Shown piece by piece: positions 60,588-64,000 of a stretch of 64,000 nucleotides of DNA. Source of the DNA: Neorhizobium galegae bv. officinalis (lineage in GTDB: Bacteria > Pseudomonadota > Alphaproteobacteria > Rhizobiales > Rhizobiaceae); the NCBI GenBank assembly GCA_000985875.1, contig CCRI01000007.1, positions 124,001 to 188,000 on the forward strand. Direction: 5' to 3'. Numbering within the stretch: position 1 is the stretch's first letter; every line of letters begins with the position of its first letter. The notes beneath the pieces are model-generated. The model worked only from the letters and a program-made list of their open reading frames with translations, was not told the origin of the DNA and did no database searches. The position numbers were made by a program, and so were the translations under genes.

Positions 60588-61610
60588 ATGGTAGGGGAAA
60601 CAAACTTGGAGATGCAATCTAAAATTGTAGAATTTATGAATTCATTTAAATTTCGGGTTGAGCCTGATACGGTCCTGCCTTGCGAACCGAGGCCCATCGA
60701 GGCCATTCCTGAGGCGGTGGAGCCGCCGCCTCCGGTTCCATCCGCGCCGGCCGATATGCCTGAGGAGGACCTATCCATAGACGAGCCTCCGTTGATGATG
60801 GCGACGATGGCAGCTGCCTCGGTTCTCAACAAGGGCGTCGCAAACAAGTCGGTGCTCAACAAGGCTACGCTGAACAAGAACAAGAATAAAAACAAAAATA
60901 AGAATAAGAACAAAAACAAGTCGACTTTGGACGGCGCGAGTCTCGGCGTATCGCAACTCATTCCAGCGTTCGAATTGCGCAGATTGCACCAGCAGCCGTC
61001 GCGCAACGCGTTCACGGCCGCGCGGCGCTTTACCTGGGAAATGCTCGACATCCTGCCACCGCCCGGCCCGGACTATACCCGGCTGGAATCGGCGGTGCTG
61101 CTTTCCATGCAGCGGCGCGATCGAGAGCGGGCGAGGCGATTGCCAGACATCGAGGCCGAGGCGACCATTTCCGTGTCGGAATTTACCCGCGCCTTGTATA
61201 TCGAGGACATCGGCGGGTACGAACAGACCGAGGGATTGTTTCAGGCGATCTTGACCGCCTGCGAATATGTCGGGCTTCTCTACAAGAGCCAGTTCAACAG
61301 GCTCCGGCCGAACCAGTTCGAATCCCTGTTGCGACCGCTTCTGCCGGTGCCGGTGCACGAATCCTATCCCAGCAACCATGCCTTCCAGTGCTTTTCGATC
61401 GCGTTCGCTTTTTCGACGATCCTGCCTGAACATCCGGCAACGGACGAACTCGCCCGTATCGCGCAGAACGTCGCTGAAAATCGCGAATGGGCCGGGCTGC
61501 ATTATCCGAGCGATACGCAGGCCGGCCGGGACCTGGCGCGGCGTTTCGCTCCGTACCTCCATGATGCGTTCGGGCCGCTTTTCCAGGCGGTCCACGACGA
61601 ATGGGTTTGA
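60588..61610 (+). CDS. PAP2/vanadium-haloperoxidase-fold protein with Asn-Lys repeat
   Basis: 340 residues from the ATG at 60588, seven bases after GGGAGA; the ATG at 60573 is less well placed. Residues 35-60 are Pro/Glu-rich, and 96-111 are eight Asn-Lys pairs. The C-terminal domain carries the full PAP2 signature: K233-x6-R240-P241, P261-S262-N263-H264 (usually PSGH), and R299-x5-H305-x3-D309. This fold covers acid phosphatases, lipid phosphatases and vanadium haloperoxidases. There is no clear signal peptide or membrane helix, which favours a soluble haloperoxidase- or phosphatase-like enzyme. The subtilase gene follows 32 bases later. Confidence 0.85.
   Translation: MVGETNLEMQSKIVEFMNSFKFRVEPDTVLPCEPRPIEAIPEAVEPPPPVPSAPADMPEEDLSIDEPPLMMATMAAASVLNKGVANKSVLNKATLNKNKNKNKNKNKNKNKSTLDGASLGVSQLIPAFELRRLHQQPSRNAFTAARRFTWEMLDILPPPGPDYTRLESAVLLSMQRRDRERARRLPDIEAEATISVSEFTRALYIEDIGGYEQTEGLFQAILTACEYVGLLYKSQFNRLRPNQFESLLRPLLPVPVHESYPSNHAFQCFSIAFAFSTILPEHPATDELARIAQNVAENREWAGLHYPSDTQAGRDLARRFAPYLHDAFGPLFQAVHDEWV
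60873..60920 (+). repeat. (Asn-Lys)8 codon repeat
   Basis: Sixteen codons alternate Asn and Lys but use AAC, AAT, AAG and AAA in mixed order, so the repeat is exact in protein and degenerate in DNA. Related NK units precede it (VLNKGVANKSVLNKATLNK). Confidence 0.9.
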
Positions 61611-61642
61611 GGCCGATTTATTCTTTGGGGAGAACGAAGATC

Positions 61643-63340
61643 ATGACGTCCGCCGACATGGAAGCGCCGCAAGCCGCGCCGATGAACTACTACTATCTCT
61701 GGCATCTGACCGCGTTGGGCGTCATCGATGCCGACTACGGTTCGCCGCCGATCGTTCCGCCGTCCGAGAACGAGACTGCGGCGCGTCCGGTCCCCGACCC
61801 GCAGATCGGGGGAAGTGTCTGGGACACGATTGCGGCTGCCGGTCTTATCCATCCCGCCCGCGTGGCGTTGATCGATGTTGGGATTGCGCCCGATCATCCG
61901 AATTTGGCGACCCGGCTTGATCGCGAAGCCTCGATCGACCTTACGAGCCACCGCTACGGTTCGCGCGTCGCCGAAATCCTCGATGCGACCACATCCTTCG
62001 ACCGTGAAGAAAAGCAGGCGTTCTTCTCGGGGCTTGATATCGCGCCGTTGGGAAATCTCGGCCTGTCCAACGATGATCGGGAATATCTCGACGACATTGT
62101 CGCGGAATACGCGGCTTCGCAGGGTGTCGTGCGACGACTGTTTAATCCGGAGTCGCTTTTTGCTTCCCATGGCACCTGCTGTGCCGGCCTGATCGCCGGC
62201 GAACCGGCCGTGGCGACGCAGGACGGAGGTCCCTCGGCTCTCCCCGAGGGTGTATTCTACGGTGCTGGCGGCACGCCATGCCCGAGCGCCAATCGCAACG
62301 TTCTTCCCTATTTCGGTGTCGATCCCTTCTCGCGGGTGATCTCGATCAGGACGTCTTTCGAGGACGACGTCCTGCAATTCATAGCCGCATTCCTCTACGC
62401 CTATCATCAGCGCGTCGATGTCATCGTCCTGCCACGCGGCTTGCCGGACCCGAAGCGCAGTCGGGTTATTCCGAAGAACGAATTGAAGGCCGATCTCGAA
62501 CGCTGGAAAAATCAGATTGCTGCCGATCTGTTCGCGCGTATTTCTTTGGCTGAGCAGGGGGGCTTCGAGCTGGAGCCCAAAGCCCCGCAAAAGGGATCAA
62601 ACCCCGATAGAGCTTGGCATATCCTCAAGCAACTCATCGTTGCCATCAGTCATCACATTCCAATCGTATGCGCTGCGGGAAACAGCGGTGAAAGCCAGTT
62701 GATCTACCCGGCCAATCTGGCCGCCGACGACAACGGGATAATCGCCGTCGGCGCGGTCACCGTCGAGGGTTACCGCTCGGGATACAGCAATTACGGTGAG
62801 GGGCTTACGGTCGTCTCGCCATCCGACGACGGCGAAGTCTTCAATCGTCATCAGTTGCGCGTTGACCGCCTGTCCCCATTCGCTGCGCAACATGACCATG
62901 AGGCATTCGGGCTGCGGGAATATAAGTATTCTCACTTCTCGCTGCTGACGACCGACCTTCCCGGCGCATTCGGTTACGACCGGGGTGCGGATCCATGGTC
63001 GTCCCTGGTGCCGTCGGCAGCCAATCCCGGCATTGGTGGAGGCTACTACACCACGTTCGGGGGCACGTCGGGAGCCTCCGCACAGGTGGGGGGCATATGC
63101 GCCTTGATCCAGCGAGCCCATAAGACCCGGAACGGTGGCGATGCACGGCTCTCCGGCCCTTCCGTCAAGTCAATCCTCCAGTCCACGGCTCGGCTGGATG
63201 CGGTGGTCGCACCGGGAATACGCGCATTGACCGCCGACTGCATGAATGCGGATGGCGAAGATGCTCTCGATATGAGCTATTTCTTCGGGTTCGGCCTGCC
63301 TGATGTCCCTGCAGCCATCGCCGCCGTCTTGTCCCCGTGA
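61643..63340 (+). CDS. S8-family serine peptidase (subtilase)
   Basis: 565 residues from the ATG at 61643, behind GGGGAGAA. The catalytic triad is intact: D78 in VALIDVGI, H176 in ASHGTCCAG, S476 in GGTSGASA, with oxyanion N347 in CAAGNSG. No signal peptide or propeptide is visible, so the enzyme appears cytoplasmic or non-classically exported, which is unusual for a subtilase. The D-to-H spacing (98 residues) is long because of a helical insert containing FDREEKQAF and DDREYLDDIVAEYAA. Another insert (392-465) separates N347 and S476. It ends the SARP-PAP2-subtilase group at a strong terminator. Confidence 0.93.
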   Translation: MTSADMEAPQAAPMNYYYLWHLTALGVIDADYGSPPIVPPSENETAARPVPDPQIGGSVWDTIAAAGLIHPARVALIDVGIAPDHPNLATRLDREASIDLTSHRYGSRVAEILDATTSFDREEKQAFFSGLDIAPLGNLGLSNDDREYLDDIVAEYAASQGVVRRLFNPESLFASHGTCCAGLIAGEPAVATQDGGPSALPEGVFYGAGGTPCPSANRNVLPYFGVDPFSRVISIRTSFEDDVLQFIAAFLYAYHQRVDVIVLPRGLPDPKRSRVIPKNELKADLERWKNQIAADLFARISLAEQGGFELEPKAPQKGSNPDRAWHILKQLIVAISHHIPIVCAAGNSGESQLIYPANLAADDNGIIAVGAVTVEGYRSGYSNYGEGLTVVSPSDDGEVFNRHQLRVDRLSPFAAQHDHEAFGLREYKYSHFSLLTTDLPGAFGYDRGADPWSSLVPSAANPGIGGGYYTTFGGTSGASAQVGGICALIQRAHKTRNGGDARLSGPSVKSILQSTARLDAVVAPGIRALTADCMNADGEDALDMSYFFGFGLPDVPAAIAAVLSP

Positions 63341-63371
63341 GGCCGTTCCTCAGCAAGGATGACCAGGATTG

Positions 63372-63399
63372 AAGCCCCCTAAAAAAGGGGGCTTTTTTT
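63372..63399 (+). terminator. Rho-independent terminator after the subtilase
   Basis: AAGCCCCC (63372-63379) pairs with GGGGGCTT (63387-63394), closed by a TAAAAAA loop and followed by a run of T. It lies 31 bases after the subtilase stop. The rest of the 271-base gap to 63611 shows no convincing gene. Confidence 0.95.
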
Positions 63400-63611
63400 G
63401 TCGGCGAAGCTTCCTTTTCACGGAAGTTTAACGCGGTGCTGGCGTGCCGATGACGGGTCCGCAAGAAGCTCTTCTCAACGGAAGACTAGACGAGATCGTG
63501 GTTTCAAGCCGGAAGGCCGTCGGTACGGCCGGTTCTGGCAGCAACTAATCTTCCCTGAAGTGGCGCGCCTCATGATGAGGTTTGATGCGCCTGGGGCGAG
63601 GAGAGCTTAAG

Positions 63612-64000
63612 ATGTCTGCTTATCAGATCGAGCCGTTGGCGGATCAGGCCAGAGCCTTGCTCCAGCGCAATCCGCTCTTTTCAAAGTCCGGTTTCGTGAA
63701 TGCGGCCGCAACGGGCAACATGCTGAAACAGCGGCCTCGTTATGCCCGAATTCTGGCTGCTGCTTCCGAACTGCCGGGTTGTGGAGAAAGGGTCGAGGCG
63801 CTGGCCCGTTATTTCCCAGGCCTTGCCGATGGCGGATATCATGATGCCGACGCGTTCCTGCCCACCGCAGCCTTCCTGCCCGTGCGAAGCGACCCCTACC
63901 GGTCTCCCGCGCTGGCGGCTTGGATGGACGAGCTTCAGCGGGGGCTGGAAAGCTACGTCGATGGCGCCAGTTCCGAGGTTGTGGACTACAGCCTGCAGCC
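63612..64000 (+). CDS. Unrecognised protein, N-terminal part only
   Basis: An open frame of 129 codons starts at the ATG at 63612, eight bases after GAGGAGAG, and runs off the window. The sequence begins MSAYQIEPLADQARALLQRN and is helical and Ala/Leu-rich, with LKQRPRYARILAAASELPG and MDELQRGLESYVDGASSEV. No signal peptide, no motif I can name. The terminator at 63372 separates it from the subtilase group, so it has its own promoter. Confidence 0.7.
   Translation, partial: MSAYQIEPLADQARALLQRNPLFSKSGFVNAAATGNMLKQRPRYARILAAASELPGCGERVEALARYFPGLADGGYHDADAFLPTAAFLPVRSDPYRSPALAAWMDELQRGLESYVDGASSEVVDYSLQ

Noticed and set aside
60873..60920. A-rich hexamer run as a possible simple-sequence phase-variation tract
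   Set aside because: The hexamers differ by synonymous changes, so slippage would be weak, and gain or loss of whole units would not shift the frame.
63398..63610. 70-codon plus-strand frame after the subtilase terminator
   Set aside because: It starts in the terminator tail, lacks a ribosome site and has Arg-rich non-coding composition.

Overview
The window is high-GC DNA with tightly packed operons (many ATGA or GTGA start/stop overlaps). Gene content points to an alphaproteobacterium of the Rhizobiaceae type (Rhizobium, Neorhizobium, Ensifer, Shinella or a close relative). The pointers are a PrsDE-like type I secretion system, rhizobial surface-polysaccharide glycosyltransferases, abundant ABC uptake systems with GntR or Lrp regulators, and a ferric-iron ABC system. 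Whether this is chromosome or a large replicon cannot be told. I found no tRNA, rRNA, insertion sequence, phage or CRISPR array.

Layout. (1) 1-21441 is a surface polysaccharide and secretion island. On the minus strand lie a type I secretion ABC protein and its membrane-fusion partner, a small 14-repeat RTX protein, two related large GT2-like proteins (one truncated by the window edge and lacking its metal-site aspartate), a methyltransferase, a GT4 enzyme and a membrane-anchored coiled-coil protein. On the plus strand lie a MarR-type regulator, a GT4 enzyme, an unrecognised 493-residue protein, a GT2-GT4 fusion, two tandem pyruvyl-transferase-like proteins and a secreted glycosidase-like protein. 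Closely related AT-rich motifs precede the regulator/secretion promoters, the RTX gene and the 13.7-kb gene, suggesting one regulon. (2) 21513-31605 holds a degenerate GGDEF membrane protein and a GntR regulator divergent from a peptide-family ABC importer followed by two enolase-superfamily sugar-acid dehydratases. (3) 31841-36831 encodes an RbbA-type ABC exporter operon; a universal-stress-protein pseudogene and a zinc alcohol dehydrogenase follow. (4) 38651-41220 is an operon of small secreted Cys-rich proteins plus a fatty-acid-hydroxylase-type membrane enzyme. (5) 41424-47465 has an OmpR/EnvZ-type two-component pair and a ferric-iron-type ABC importer. (6) 47659-50254 is an arginine catabolic pair (arginase, ornithine cyclodeaminase) with a divergent Lrp regulator. 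(7) 50303-58256 is a seven-gene operon for hydrolysis and uptake of N-acyl amino acids or peptides, with a divergent GntR regulator. (8) 58600-63340 is a compact, unusual trio: a SARP-like TPR regulator, a PAP2/vanadium-haloperoxidase-fold protein with an Asn-Lys repeat, and a subtilase. It ends at a strong terminator; a further unrecognised gene runs off the right edge.

The two most interesting units are the MarR/type I secretion/RTX/glycosyltransferase island with its shared operator-like motif, and the SARP-PAP2-subtilase trio with three 11-bp-phased direct repeats in front of it. All functional statements come from reading the translated sequence; no database search was run.
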